A stretch of DNA of 64,000 nucleotides from Shewanella eurypsychrophilus (GCF_007004545.3 NZ_CP045503.2:248001-312000); one strand, 5' to 3'. Counted from the stretch's first letter, positions 54,077-63,354 are shown. Notes: a model not told the origin generated them from the letters alone. Numbers and translations: made by a program.

Positions 54077-55053
54077 TTAAAACCGACCATTGATAGTAGC
54101 ACCGACTAAGAAGCCATCGGGCCTGTTAGCGTCATCTGAACCAAACAGCTTTGCTGCACTGAAGTTAGCTGCAAAATGTTGGGATATCTGCCACCAGTAA
54201 GCTGTTTTCAACCCGTAAAAACTATCGCTATGAGACATATTGGTATGCCATTCAAGATCGCCCGTAGCGATATGTTCAGCGTCTATATCTAGCCATTGGT
54301 AGTTTGCGCCGATGGACCATGAGCGATTGATATACCAGTTTAAGTTAATTATCGCCGTATTGACTGTGTTATTTGAGAGGTTTTTGGTGTTAGATGCTCC
54401 GGAAGAGACTGACACATAGTCGAGCTTTTCCTGACTTAACTTCGCAGACAGATCTATGCCTGATAGTGGAGTAAATGCAAAGAAGTGGCGATATTCGACT
54501 CCGTAACTATCAACAGATTGCTCCATAGCTAGCTGGTACAGTTCATAATCTTTTTCATCGGATTGTTCACTGTTACTGTAGAAGGCACTGAGGGAAGCGC
54601 TATTAGTAATGTAGTACCCTGCATTGATGGTGTACGTATCGCTATCTTGATCATAAACGCTGTTCTGTTCGTTTGGATTCACATCTTGATAGGCTAGCCC
54701 TAAAAACCAACTTGAGTCAAAAACATAGGTGCCATCAATACTGTAGCTATCAGTATCAAAATCATTATTACCCCCAATACCACGGTATTCGGTATTCATT
54801 AAGCTGTATTGTGCGCCTATGTTGGAGCTTTGCGCCATGAAACCATTGAGTGCGTAGGGGCTTTACCGCTGTCCACTTTATCTAAATAGTAGCGATAGTT
54901 TAGTTGCCATAGCGTACTGCCATCGTCTCCCAAATCGTCCGCGTAAGTGAGGTTTGCTTCGTGTTGGAATCTATTTGAAATGTTATGTTCTTCGGCATTG
55001 ATGCTAATGGAAAGCGTCATCAGTATGGTGACTGCTAGACTTGTTTTTTTCAT
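54077..55053 (-). pseudogene. Porin-like outer-membrane protein disrupted by a frameshift
   Basis: The 5' part (55053 to about 54857) encodes a signal peptide (SLAVTILMTLSISINA) and the first barrel strands (TLWQLNYRYYLDKVDSGKAP). The frame then continues into a short tail and stops. Downstream, one frame over, it resumes with YALNGFMAQSSNIGAQYS and runs as alternating beta-strands to VGATINGRF, a typical barrel end. The break is at a CCCC run (plus-strand GGGG 54857-54860). Adding one C restores AP-YALNGF and an intact chain of about 325 residues. This may be a true mutation, a phase-variable tract or a sequencing error. The family resembles putative porins of Shewanella; no substrate is known. 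Confidence 0.75.
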
Positions 55054-55311
55054 GCTACATCCTTGTTTTTACCATATTTTAACTGCTTCGTACTGTGAGA
55101 GTGAAAGAGTCTCTCGACGAAATAAATATCACTCAGGAAAGGCAAAGTTAAAAGAGTATTTTAAAACCATCTTTTCAAGCGTTTAAGGCTCTTTCCTGAG
55201 GATATATAAATGTAATGGAAGTGGGCTAAAAATGTAAAGAAACTGCTTGATACAGTTTGTATCTGATGTCAGTTACAATAACTGACTTGCTGATTGAAAA
55301 TAGAGAGTTCA

Positions 55312-55905
55312 GTGTCCCGTCCTAACTGCCCTAAATGCCATTACCCTTTAAAAGCTTGCTTATGTGAGAGCATTGAGCAGATGCACGTCTCGACAGAGTT
55401 GATCATTTTGCAAGATCCCAGTGAAGTGGGTCATGCTAAAAATAGTGTTCGTTTGTTATCCTTAGTGATCCCTGAAACGCAAGTTATCGTTGGGGAGTTG
55501 CCTGAAGACTTTTTGAAGTTGCGTCAATATCTTAATATCAGTAGCAAGCCTATTTATCTGGTTTACCCTTCCGATAAGAGCCGCAATGTTGAAGAGGTAA
55601 ACTTAGAAGGGGAGGTCATTTTATTGTTGCTCGATGGTACCTGGAGAAAAGCGTATAAACTTTTGCAGCTCAACCCTTGGTTGTTAGATTACCCTAGCTT
55701 ACATCTGGACCTTGAGTCTGCATCGAACTACACCATCAGAAAAGCGAGTCGCAGTGACAGCCTATCGACTCTTGAAGCTTCGGCTATGATGTTGCAAGCC
55801 ATTGAACCAAAAGTAAATGTAACTCCTCTGACTAAAGCTTTACGTGCTTTGGTGGATCAAAGGTTGAACGCTATGCCTGCTGAAGTAAGAAAGCGCTACC
55901 AATGA
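55312..55905 (+). CDS. DTW-domain protein, putative tRNA-uridine aminocarboxypropyltransferase
   Basis: A 197-residue protein. The N-terminal CPKCHYPLKACLC zinc-type motif and the DGTW motif (LLLLDGTWRKAYKLLQ) mark the DTW family, whose E. coli members TapT and TuaA-type enzymes add the acp group of acp3U in tRNA. GTG 55312 is preferred, because homologues begin just before RPxCPxC and GAGAG precedes it; a TTG at 55294 is also in frame. It is monocistronic. Confidence 0.8.
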   Translation: MSRPNCPKCHYPLKACLCESIEQMHVSTELIILQDPSEVGHAKNSVRLLSLVIPETQVIVGELPEDFLKLRQYLNISSKPIYLVYPSDKSRNVEEVNLEGEVILLLLDGTWRKAYKLLQLNPWLLDYPSLHLDLESASNYTIRKASRSDSLSTLEASAMMLQAIEPKVNVTPLTKALRALVDQRLNAMPAEVRKRYQ

Positions 55906-56351
55906 GTAGATAGTAATGTTCTTCACGGGATGAGTATTTTGTGATGAATATCAGATAACTCTTAATAAAACAGTAAATTGATCACGCTAATTTACGATTA
56001 GATGGGGTCTAATGTACTTGAATCATCTGTATTGCAGGTGGTGTGAAAGCTGCGTCGGTATACTGTCCATGCAGGGAGGCAGTATGTGAGGCATTTGTTT
56101 GCCTAAATCGACGCAGCTTTTACTCTTTGTTACATTCTCTTGAGTAAGAACACTTTTCACTACCCTTTTTTACTTCTCTCAAAACTGAAATTGCTCTTTT
56201 GTAATATATATCTATATTTAGATGATTTTTATGCTCTTTTTGATAAATCAGAGGGTAATATATAGGTTAACTTGTACTTTGTTCTTGGGAGAGAGCTCAG
56301 TGAACCTTGCAATCCTAATGAGCTATGCAGCGTTAGAAGGCCATTATCAAA
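55906..56351. other. Gene-free region between the DTW and EAL genes
   Basis: A 446-bp gap with the possible structured RNA at 56046-56123 and about 230 bp of A/T-rich DNA before the EAL start. No ORF of note is seen. Confidence 0.5.
56046..56123 (+). ncRNA. Candidate structured RNA (three-way junction)
   Basis: An outer 12-bp perfect stem joins AAAGCTGCGTCG (56046-56057) to CGACGCAGCTTT (56109-56120). It encloses two hairpins: ATACTG (56060-56065) with CAGTAT (56080-56085), and AGGCA (56089-56093) with TGCCT (56100-56104). The P2 loop contains AGGGAGG. TTTT ends the 3' arm of the outer stem, so it could also act as a terminator. It could be a leader of the EAL gene about 230 bp downstream, or a small RNA; it matches no riboswitch class I recognise, including the c-di-GMP ones. 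Confidence 0.4.
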
Positions 56352-57944
56352 ATGAAGTTTAAATCGCTATCTTCTTTTGGACTTTACTCTACATTCATGA
56401 TTATCATTTTAGCTGTTATATCCTACCTGTATGCATTTTGGAAAGTTTTTAGTGAAGTTGAATCCGACTCTAAGCAATTGCTCAATTATGTCGAACATAA
56501 ATTGTGGGTTGCAGGCAATAGCCTAGAAAAGCTTAACCAAATTTACTTCTCTTCCTGTGATTATCTGGGGCAAGAAACGCTCGAAGAATTTCTTTTCGAT
56601 CATCTTGGCGCGGGTTTATTTCTTATTCGGCATAAAAGCTCTAGCCCCTGGACCTATTGCTCTGTGGTTGGAAATATAAAGGTGTCACAGAGAGATCGTA
56701 ATTTTAAAAACTTGATGTATCTGGATGAAGGTAAAAGAAGAGCGATATCTGTAATGGGATATGATTGGCAGGGGATTGAGAAGAGAGATTTATTTCTCTC
56801 CTTAGAATCCACAGATAGAATCAATGCCGTACGGATCGCACTGGAAGACAGCTACTCATTTTTTGAAGATCAATGCACTGATTGCAGACATGTTGAGGTC
56901 AGGCTGGCGAACGATGACTTAATTTTTGAATTGGGTGGGATTAAAAGCGGTGTACTGACCGGTATTAGAGCCATAAGTACGAAGTTCCCACTTTATATTG
57001 ATGCAGTAGTAGGAATAAATCGGGTAAGGGAAGTGATGTTAAGTTCGTTAATTTTCACTGCACCTATATCAGTAGTATTTTCCTTACTGTGTTTATATAT
57101 CGTTAATCTACTCAAAGTACTGCATAACTCTTTGAGCTATCGATTGAAAGTCGCAATAAAAAAAGGTGAGTTGGTCGCATACTATCAACCTATTATCGAT
57201 GCTCAGACTGGTTATATCGTTGGTGCGGAGGCCTTAGTTCGCTGGTTCAAACCCGACGGAACCATAGAGCCTCCCGGGCGTTTTATCCAAATTTTGGAAG
57301 AAAGCGAACTGATTAATGAGTTAACGCTGCAACTGCTTAGAAATATTCCAGTCGATTTAGTGGATGTACTCAAGGAGTCACCTAACTTCCGCTGTAGCAT
57401 TAATCTTGTCCCGCAGCACCTTGAGTCAGCTGACTTTTCTGATCAATTGATTTTGCTTGCTGAGCAAGGTTTTCCTTGTCATCAGTTAGCGATAGAGATA
57501 ACTGAAAGATATCCGCTTAAAAATCTTCGTCAAGCTAGAATTAATGTAGATAAAATGAAAGCATTAGGGGTTTGTATTGAATTAGATGATGCAGGCACTG
57601 GTTACGGCGGCGCCTCTTATCTGCAAGAGCTAAATATCGATGTAATGAAGATTGATAAGCTTTTTGTCGATACCTTGATTATCTCACCAGATAGAACTCA
57701 GGTGCTAGATGCCAACATTCAGATGGCACTTACTTTGGGTATGCAAATTATTGCCGAAGGAGTAGAAGCTAGCTCTCAATCAAAAACCTTACTAGACAAA
57801 GGTGTTCGTTTTCAACAAGGTTTTTTATTTGCAAAACCTTTATCTGCTGTCGAATTTGTTGCCTTTTGGCATGAAAGTTATCAAGCTCATGATAAGAGTG
57901 ACAGTACTGATATACCGAGTTTATGCGCGATCAAGGAGGAGTAA
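56352..57944 (+). CDS. Membrane-anchored EAL-domain c-di-GMP phosphodiesterase
   Basis: A 530-residue protein. An N-terminal membrane helix (12-30) and a second near 230-255 bracket a periplasmic sensor domain of about 200 residues with several Cys (SSCDY, TYCSVVG, DQCTDCRH), a layout like the CSS-motif redox-sensing PDEs. The EAL domain (about 262-510) keeps the catalytic residues: EALVRW, SINLVPQ, AIEITER, ELDDAGTGYGG, MKIDKLFV and AEGVE. It should hydrolyse c-di-GMP, perhaps in response to periplasmic redox (inference). It ends directly before the next gene. Confidence 0.88.
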   Translation: MKFKSLSSFGLYSTFMIIILAVISYLYAFWKVFSEVESDSKQLLNYVEHKLWVAGNSLEKLNQIYFSSCDYLGQETLEEFLFDHLGAGLFLIRHKSSSPWTYCSVVGNIKVSQRDRNFKNLMYLDEGKRRAISVMGYDWQGIEKRDLFLSLESTDRINAVRIALEDSYSFFEDQCTDCRHVEVRLANDDLIFELGGIKSGVLTGIRAISTKFPLYIDAVVGINRVREVMLSSLIFTAPISVVFSLLCLYIVNLLKVLHNSLSYRLKVAIKKGELVAYYQPIIDAQTGYIVGAEALVRWFKPDGTIEPPGRFIQILEESELINELTLQLLRNIPVDLVDVLKESPNFRCSINLVPQHLESADFSDQLILLAEQGFPCHQLAIEITERYPLKNLRQARINVDKMKALGVCIELDDAGTGYGGASYLQELNIDVMKIDKLFVDTLIISPDRTQVLDANIQMALTLGMQIIAEGVEASSQSKTLLDKGVRFQQGFLFAKPLSAVEFVAFWHESYQAHDKSDSTDIPSLCAIKEE

Positions 57945-58304
57945 ATGCCGTTCAAAATTAACCGTCTTAGTAGTAAATCTTGGCTCGTAGCCGGGATCTG
58001 CCTATGTGTCTCAACACTTGCTGCTGCATCAGATAAGCAAAGCTTGTCTGAAAAAGCGGATGTAGCAAGAGAGGAGTCTAGGCAGATAGAGCAAGAGCAG
58101 CTACAAAAAGCCAGTGAAGCCGCTGCAAAAACTCAGGCTCGCGAAACAAAGATTTATAAAAAAATGTTGCCCAATGATTGGGAAGCAGAGCAGAAAGATA
58201 AAGCGCAAAAACAGTTTAATGAACGAGAGTCCCGAGAGAACAAGTATCTAAGAGAAGCCAAAGAAGCTGCAACACAAGAGCGAAAAATACCTAAACCGGG
58301 CTAA
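57945..58304 (+). CDS. Small exported coiled-coil protein coupled to the EAL gene
   Basis: A 119-residue protein. A signal peptide (WLVAGICLCVSTLAAASD) is followed by a highly charged, helical stretch rich in Glu, Lys and Gln (ADVAREESRQIEQEQLQKASEAAAKTQ, then DWEAEQKDKAQKQFNERESRENKYL). Its ATG follows the EAL stop with no gap, and GGAGGAG ends the EAL frame, so the two are translated together. No known family is recognised; it may be a periplasmic partner or ligand of the EAL sensor domain (inference). Confidence 0.7.
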   Translation: MPFKINRLSSKSWLVAGICLCVSTLAAASDKQSLSEKADVAREESRQIEQEQLQKASEAAAKTQARETKIYKKMLPNDWEAEQKDKAQKQFNERESRENKYLREAKEAATQERKIPKPG

Positions 58305-58315
58305 AAATTATCGAG

Positions 58316-59032
58316 TTAGTCAGTGTCAGATTGCTGTAAAAGGTGATTGAGAATAACTTTTTGTACGAATATTTCTGCTTCACGTTGGACGCTATCTAAG
58401 ACAAAGCCATACTGAGTATGCTGTTTGTCATGCTCTATGCTGAGTATGTTTTTGACTGTGATTGGCATAAATAAGGTTTCCATTTCTGGCATGATTTTAA
58501 CTTGGAGTAAGTAGGAGTGCTCTTTCTTTATCGTGTTTATTTTTTTGCATACAAAGGCACCTCCTTTTATTGATATATCGCTCAAGTATCCATGTGCTAG
58601 AGCCGCTACTTCATTAGATTCTCCAACTTGATCCGATGTAGGTTTGAGTGAAGATTCAACATTAATTGGGATCCTAGAATGTTGCCTTAGTGCTACCTTC
58701 TGTATCTCTTTTGGGTAATCTATAAGAAGCCAGCGACCCGAACTATTGACGAGTTTTTGAATGCAAGTTCTAAAAGCTATGACATTCGCATCTGGCTCAT
58801 CACTTTTAACTATTCGAATAATGACTCCTTGTGATTGAGCAATAAAGTCACTGGCCTGTTGCCAATTTTTGTCCGAACCAAGGGCCAGAATAATCGCCAC
58901 CTGAGGATCGACTCCGATCAGCCTGGTTCTCAGCCTTATTGGTTGAGTTGGAGTGAGAATTTGGATATTGACCTCGGTATTACAGGCAATATTATCAAGA
59001 TAAGAAAATTCGTAAGCTTGTGATTGAGGCAC
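58316..59032 (-). CDS. PilZ-domain c-di-GMP-binding protein (YcgR-like layout)
   Basis: A 238-residue protein. An N-terminal PilZN/YcgR-like beta domain (about 8-110) precedes a PilZ domain with ALRQHSRIPINV (the RxxxR motif) and GYLSDISIKGGAF (the D/NxSxxG motif), the two parts that wrap the c-di-GMP dimer. It would translate c-di-GMP level into motility or surface behaviour. GTG 59032 with GGGAGAG upstream is the start. It converges with the EAL operon, so producer/consumer and receiver are neighbours. Confidence 0.85.
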   Translation of the reverse strand: MPQSQAYEFSYLDNIACNTEVNIQILTPTQPIRLRTRLIGVDPQVAIILALGSDKNWQQASDFIAQSQGVIIRIVKSDEPDANVIAFRTCIQKLVNSSGRWLLIDYPKEIQKVALRQHSRIPINVESSLKPTSDQVGESNEVAALAHGYLSDISIKGGAFVCKKINTIKKEHSYLLQVKIMPEMETLFMPITVKNILSIEHDKQHTQYGFVLDSVQREAEIFVQKVILNHLLQQSDTD

Positions 59033-59235
59033 GTATTACTCTCCCTTTTTCTACCTAAACCATAGCAGTTGTAAAAAAAATGGTCTGTCTATTTTATTTT
59101 CAATTAGTTACAACTGTTTAACCTTTACTTGCTGCCATCACTTGATTTTATTCCTGTTTTACCATCTTATAGTGGCACTGATTTTATCTCTTAAGTGTGG
59201 TTATACACTTTAAGAACGAGATCGATTCTTAACCA

Positions 59236-59252
59236 TTATACCGATTGGTATT
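59236..59252. repeat. Intergenic palindrome TTATACC-gatt-GGTATTA
   Basis: The third copy of the element seen at 7490 and 16222, about 40 bp before the M16 peptidase gene. Confidence 0.65.
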
Positions 59253-59291
59253 ACTTCATAAATTAAGTCTGCTCAAATAGAGGGAGCGAAA

Positions 59292-60620
59292 ATGATTCGC
59301 AATATTTTAGGGATAGTGCTGATGTTAGGGGCCTTTGCCTCAGCTGCAGTGCAGGCGACCCAAGCTGAAGATATCAAGAGTTTTACTCTAGATAACGGTA
59401 TGAAAATTATGGTGTTGGAAGATTCATCGATTCCAAATGCCAACATGTATCTATTTTGGAAAGTCGGCTCTCGTAATGAGGTTCCTGGCATCACTGGTAT
59501 CTCTCATTTCTTCGAACATATGATGTTTAATGGGGCTAAAAAATATGGTCCTAAGATGTTCGACCGTACTATGGAGGCCGCTGGTGGGGCAAACAACGCC
59601 TATACCACAGAAAACTTAACCGTTTATACAGACTGGTTTCCTGCAAATGCGTTAGAAACCATCTTTGATCTCGAAGCAGATCGTATTGCTCATTTAGATA
59701 TCGATGCCAACATGGTGGAGAGTGAGCGTGGTGTTGTAGCCTCTGAGCGAACTACTGGCTTGGAGAACTCTAACTGGCGCACTCTACAAGAAGAGTTAAA
59801 AGGTATTGCCTTCAGGGCACATCCATATAGCTGGTCGGTGATTGGTCATGAGTCAGATATTGCCGCTTGGACCATAGATGATCTGGTTGAGTATCATAAG
59901 ACCTATTATGCGCCAAACAATGCAGTGGTCGTCATTGCTGGAGATGTAAAACTTAACGAAGTTAAAGCATTAGCCAATAAATATTTCGCTCCAATCCCTG
60001 CCCAAGCCCCACCAAGGGAAGTAAAAACCGTTGAGCCGCTACAAAAAGGTGAGCGTCGCACTCACATTCAAAAAGCATCGGTAAGCACACCCAATGTCAT
60101 GCTTGCATACCATGTTCCAGCAACGTCTCATGCTGACTACTATGCGTTGGATCTGCTGTCTACTGTACTGAGTCAGGGTAACAGTTCGCGTTTGTATCAG
60201 TCGTTAGTGGAGAAGCAAGTTGCCATAGAGGTGGAGACTTATCTGCCGATGACAATCGACCCTAACCTTTTCTATGTGATGGGGGTCGCCAATCCCGGGA
60301 TCACTGCACTCGAATTAGAGAAAGGCATGATTGCGGAGATTAATAGCATCGCCCATGAGGGAGTGGCGAAAAATGAACTTGAGAAAGCTAAGAATATTAA
60401 ACTAATGGATTTTTATCGCTCGATGGAAACGATAAATGGTAAGGCAAACACAGTTGGTACTTACGAGCTTTATTTTGGTAGTTTCGAGAAACTTTTTAAT
60501 GCGCCTGAAGCATACAACAAAGTCACTCCGGAAGATCTTCAGCGTGTGGCTCAAACTTACTTACGACGAGCAAACCGTAGTGTTGCGGTGCTGGCTGCAA
60601 CAGAGGAGACAGATGAATGA
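59292..60620 (+). CDS. M16-family zinc peptidase, catalytic subunit
   Basis: A 442-residue exported peptidase with a signal peptide (LGIVLMLGAFASAAVQA). The inverted zinc motif HFFEH (about residue 73) and a later ESERGVVASERT segment give the third Glu ligand. Two M16 halves fill the chain. With the next gene it makes the usual catalytic/non-catalytic pair of bacterial M16 proteins in the periplasm. It has GAGGGAGCG upstream and overlaps the next gene by 4 bp (ATGA). Confidence 0.92.
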   Translation: MIRNILGIVLMLGAFASAAVQATQAEDIKSFTLDNGMKIMVLEDSSIPNANMYLFWKVGSRNEVPGITGISHFFEHMMFNGAKKYGPKMFDRTMEAAGGANNAYTTENLTVYTDWFPANALETIFDLEADRIAHLDIDANMVESERGVVASERTTGLENSNWRTLQEELKGIAFRAHPYSWSVIGHESDIAAWTIDDLVEYHKTYYAPNNAVVVIAGDVKLNEVKALANKYFAPIPAQAPPREVKTVEPLQKGERRTHIQKASVSTPNVMLAYHVPATSHADYYALDLLSTVLSQGNSSRLYQSLVEKQVAIEVETYLPMTIDPNLFYVMGVANPGITALELEKGMIAEINSIAHEGVAKNELEKAKNIKLMDFYRSMETINGKANTVGTYELYFGSFEKLFNAPEAYNKVTPEDLQRVAQTYLRRANRSVAVLAATEETDE

Positions 60621-62074
60621 AAACATTAACTCATCTTACAAAGCGTTCTAATACGTTGATAGCAGCAATCACACTGGGCAGTGTTTTAGCGTTATCAGCC
60701 TGTGCATCTACGTCCACATCCACATCAATAAATTCAAATGTCGATACCGCTAGCTTTACAATGCCAGCCTATGAGCAGTTGGTACTAGATAATGGGCTAA
60801 CCATTTATTTAATGCCCCAAAGAGAAGTTCCTCTGGTGACTGTGAGTGCCATTGTGCGGGCCGGTGCAGTCAATGATACAACTTCTGGTGTCGCTGGAAT
60901 GACTGCGCAGAGTCTGTTACTCGGCGCCGATGGAAAATCTAAAGCTGAAATAGAGCTGATGGTTGATTTTCTGGGAGCTTCTATTTATGCCGATGCAGGT
61001 AAAGAGGGAAGTTACTTAGGTGCTGACTTTATGGCTAAAGACAGCGATAAAATGCTAGCTCTTATCAAGGGTCTGCTGTTATCGCCAAACTTCGATGGTG
61101 ATGAATTTGATAAGCTTCGCCAACGTCAGATTGCAGGGCTATCTCAGTCAAAGGAAAGCCCGCGTTCTGTGATAAGTCGTTACTTCGATAAACTTATCTT
61201 TGCGGATCATCCGTATGGCAATGCGTCATCGGGGACCAGCGCTTCTTTAGCCGAGCTGAATATTTCGCAAATAAGAGCTTTTCATCAAAGTTTTTATCAG
61301 CCAGGCAACACGGCAATCAGTGTGGTCGGTGACTTTGATATTAAACAGATGAAAGTAAAACTCAGTAACTTGTTTGGCCAATGGCAAAATGGTGAAGCTA
61401 TAGTAGCCCCCTCGCTTAAGGCGCAACAGCCTGAGTTAACAGCTCCTAAGGTGTTATTAGTTGATAAGAGCGATGCCATAGAAACAACGTTTTTAATCGG
61501 TGGCAAAGGAGTCTCGCGTGATAATCCAGATTATGTGGGTTTGAATGTCGTTAATACTATCTTAGGTGGTCGCTTTACCTCTTGGCTCAATGATGAGTTG
61601 AGAGTCAATGCTGGCCTTACTTATGGCGCAAGATCTGGCTTTATTCGCTATTCAGAAGGTGGTGTCTTTAGGATTAGTACCTTCACTAAAACGGCGACGA
61701 CCAAAGAGACTATCGATCTGGCATTGAAAACTTATGCAAGGTTGTGGGAGCAAGGCATAGATCAACAGACCTTAGATTCGGCCAAAGCCTATGTGAAAGG
61801 CCAATTTCCACCTAAGTTTGAAACCAGTGGTCAGTTAGCAGGTTTGTTATCTGATATGTATCTTTATCAGTTCGATGATGGGTTTATCAATGAGTTTCAA
61901 GCTAAAGTTGATGGACTCACTTTAGCAGAGACTCAGAGACTCATCGGCAAGTATTTTCCTCAAGAAAATCTTCAATTGGTCTTGATTGGTAACGCTGAAA
62001 AAATTGCACCTATAGCGGCTGAGTATGGTGAGGTGAAAACCTTAGATATAAAAGCAGTTGGCTTTGGAGGCTAG
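60617..62074 (+). CDS. M16-family peptidase, non-catalytic subunit, predicted lipoprotein
   Basis: A 485-residue protein with a lipoprotein signal (GSVLALSACAS, Cys about residue 29) and a Ser/Thr-rich repeat start (STSTSTS). The M16 fold is present (YEQLVLDNGLTIYLMPQREVPLVTVSAIVRAG), but the HxxEH zinc site is replaced by MTAQSLL, so it cannot bind zinc there. Such partners hold an arginine-rich segment and complete the active site chamber. It is probably anchored to the outer membrane. Confidence 0.9.
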   Translation: MKTLTHLTKRSNTLIAAITLGSVLALSACASTSTSTSINSNVDTASFTMPAYEQLVLDNGLTIYLMPQREVPLVTVSAIVRAGAVNDTTSGVAGMTAQSLLLGADGKSKAEIELMVDFLGASIYADAGKEGSYLGADFMAKDSDKMLALIKGLLLSPNFDGDEFDKLRQRQIAGLSQSKESPRSVISRYFDKLIFADHPYGNASSGTSASLAELNISQIRAFHQSFYQPGNTAISVVGDFDIKQMKVKLSNLFGQWQNGEAIVAPSLKAQQPELTAPKVLLVDKSDAIETTFLIGGKGVSRDNPDYVGLNVVNTILGGRFTSWLNDELRVNAGLTYGARSGFIRYSEGGVFRISTFTKTATTKETIDLALKTYARLWEQGIDQQTLDSAKAYVKGQFPPKFETSGQLAGLLSDMYLYQFDDGFINEFQAKVDGLTLAETQRLIGKYFPQENLQLVLIGNAEKIAPIAAEYGEVKTLDIKAVGFGG

Positions 62075-62102
62075 TTAGCTCGACTCCAACTTCGAGTGAT
62101 CG

Positions 62103-62138
62103 AAGGCTATAAAGCTATTTGGCTTTATAGCCTTTTTT
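62103..62138 (+). terminator. Intrinsic terminator after the M16 operon
   Basis: A perfect 13-bp stem pairs AAGGCTATAAAGC (62103-62115) with GCTTTATAGCCTT (62122-62134), followed by a T-run. Confidence 0.93.
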
Positions 62139-62261
62139 ATTTTAAGTATACCGACCCAGATTTTAGCATTTACTTGCCTTGCTTATACATCGAGCTTTCC
62201 TTTTGCTTTTGCTGTTCTACACTTGTTGCTAGGAATAGAATGACAAGGAGGGCTGAAATAG

Positions 62262-62822
62262 ATGAATAATGCCCAGCTCAGCAGTCAAGCAATGGCGATC
62301 CAACAAACTGATACTGAAGTCGATTGGTGTCATATTCAAGAAAGTATCAAAATTCTCTTACTCGCGATGGCACAGATTGAACTGTCATTAACTGATGGTG
62401 AGCAAAATGTCACATCACTGGGTGAGTTGTTTACCGATATGGCTAAGCATTTAGAGGGGATGAATAATTATCTGATCCAACTCAAAGATACCCCCAGCGA
62501 AGTGTTATCCCATGGTGAAAACCTTGCCTCTGCCGTTAATGAAGGAGTGGTAGCATTCCAGTTCTATGATCGTGTTTCTCAACGTCTACAGCACGTGATA
62601 ATGGGGTTAGCATTGATGGAAGAAGTGCTTAGTAACCAAAAGGAGCGGATCTCGCCAGATGCTTGGGATAAACTTCAGGAGGAGATAGAAGCAAGTTATT
62701 CACTTGATTGTGAGAAGAAAATGTTTGATCTTGTTCTACAAGGAGTCCCGGTACATGAAGCGTTAAAGCTTTATAAGGATCAACATCAAACCACACCAGA
62801 AGATGATATCGAGTTGTTTTAG
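62262..62822 (+). CDS. Conserved helical protein with QFYDRVSQRLQH motif
   Basis: A 186-residue, all-helical cytoplasmic protein. The central VVAFQFYDRVSQRLQHVIMGL resembles the FQxxDRxSQ signature of CheZ-like and chemotaxis-associated proteins of gammaproteobacteria, but no other CheZ feature is clear. AGGAGGG precedes the ATG. It overlaps the following gene by 20 bp, indicating coupled expression. Function unknown. Confidence 0.6.
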   Translation: MNNAQLSSQAMAIQQTDTEVDWCHIQESIKILLLAMAQIELSLTDGEQNVTSLGELFTDMAKHLEGMNNYLIQLKDTPSEVLSHGENLASAVNEGVVAFQFYDRVSQRLQHVIMGLALMEEVLSNQKERISPDAWDKLQEEIEASYSLDCEKKMFDLVLQGVPVHEALKLYKDQHQTTPEDDIELF

Positions 62823-63333
62823 ACTAGGTTTATTGCTTGTACTGCTTTTTCCTTGCTTATCTTGGGCTGAAAAGGTGAAGTTTAGTGAATTCTGTGTGGC
62901 CATGGCTGGTGATTGGCAAGGGAGTGCTGCTAAGTTAAAGCAGCTGCCAGTTCAGGTCTCAGTACAGTCGATCTGTTCTCATGACCAACGCCAATTACTT
63001 ATCTCTGTAAGTCGCAATGCTAACCATAAATTTAGTGAAACTTGGTGGTTCAGGCATAGAGGTGAGTCGACTTTTCTCACCTATTTTGATGGCGTCACCG
63101 AGGACAAATATCAAAGCTTTAGCTTGTATCGTCAATATGGCAATTATACCTTGCTGGGCGAGGGAGAACTAAATAAGCGTCCCGCGCTAATTCAACTCAG
63201 ATTTGAACGTAAAGCCCCCGGCTGGCTATGGCTGCAGAATGTGCAATATCTTGACGATGACACTGATAGATATCTCTTTTATCGCGGCATCGAGATGATG
63301 CCTATTTCCCTGCATAAAGCTCCTAGGATCTAG
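62803..63333 (+). CDS. Exported protein of unknown function
   Basis: A 176-residue protein with a signal peptide (RLGLLLVLLFPCLSWAE) and a beta-rich body containing FCVAMAGDWQGSAAKL and WWFRHRGESTFLTYFDG, which suggests a lipocalin- or calycin-like fold (low confidence). It overlaps the previous gene by 20 bp. Its last codons and stop lie within heptamer array D, so the array supplies its C-terminus (APRI). Confidence 0.6.
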   Translation: MISSCFRLGLLLVLLFPCLSWAEKVKFSEFCVAMAGDWQGSAAKLKQLPVQVSVQSICSHDQRQLLISVSRNANHKFSETWWFRHRGESTFLTYFDGVTEDKYQSFSLYRQYGNYTLLGEGELNKRPALIQLRFERKAPGWLWLQNVQYLDDDTDRYLFYRGIEMMPISLHKAPRI

Positions 63334-63352
63334 AATCTAGGAACTAGGATCT
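63318..63352. repeat. Heptamer array D (AGnnnCT units)
   Basis: Five contiguous 7-bp units: AGCTCCT, AGGATCT, AGAATCT, AGGAACT and AGGATCT. The first two overlap the end of the upstream coding sequence; the array ends 2 bp before the trmL stop. Confidence 0.85.
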
Positions 63353-63354
63353 GC

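Noticed and set aside
56046..56123. c-di-GMP-I or -II riboswitch call for the structured RNA
   Set aside because: The conserved core sequences and tetraloop/receptor pattern of those classes are not seen.
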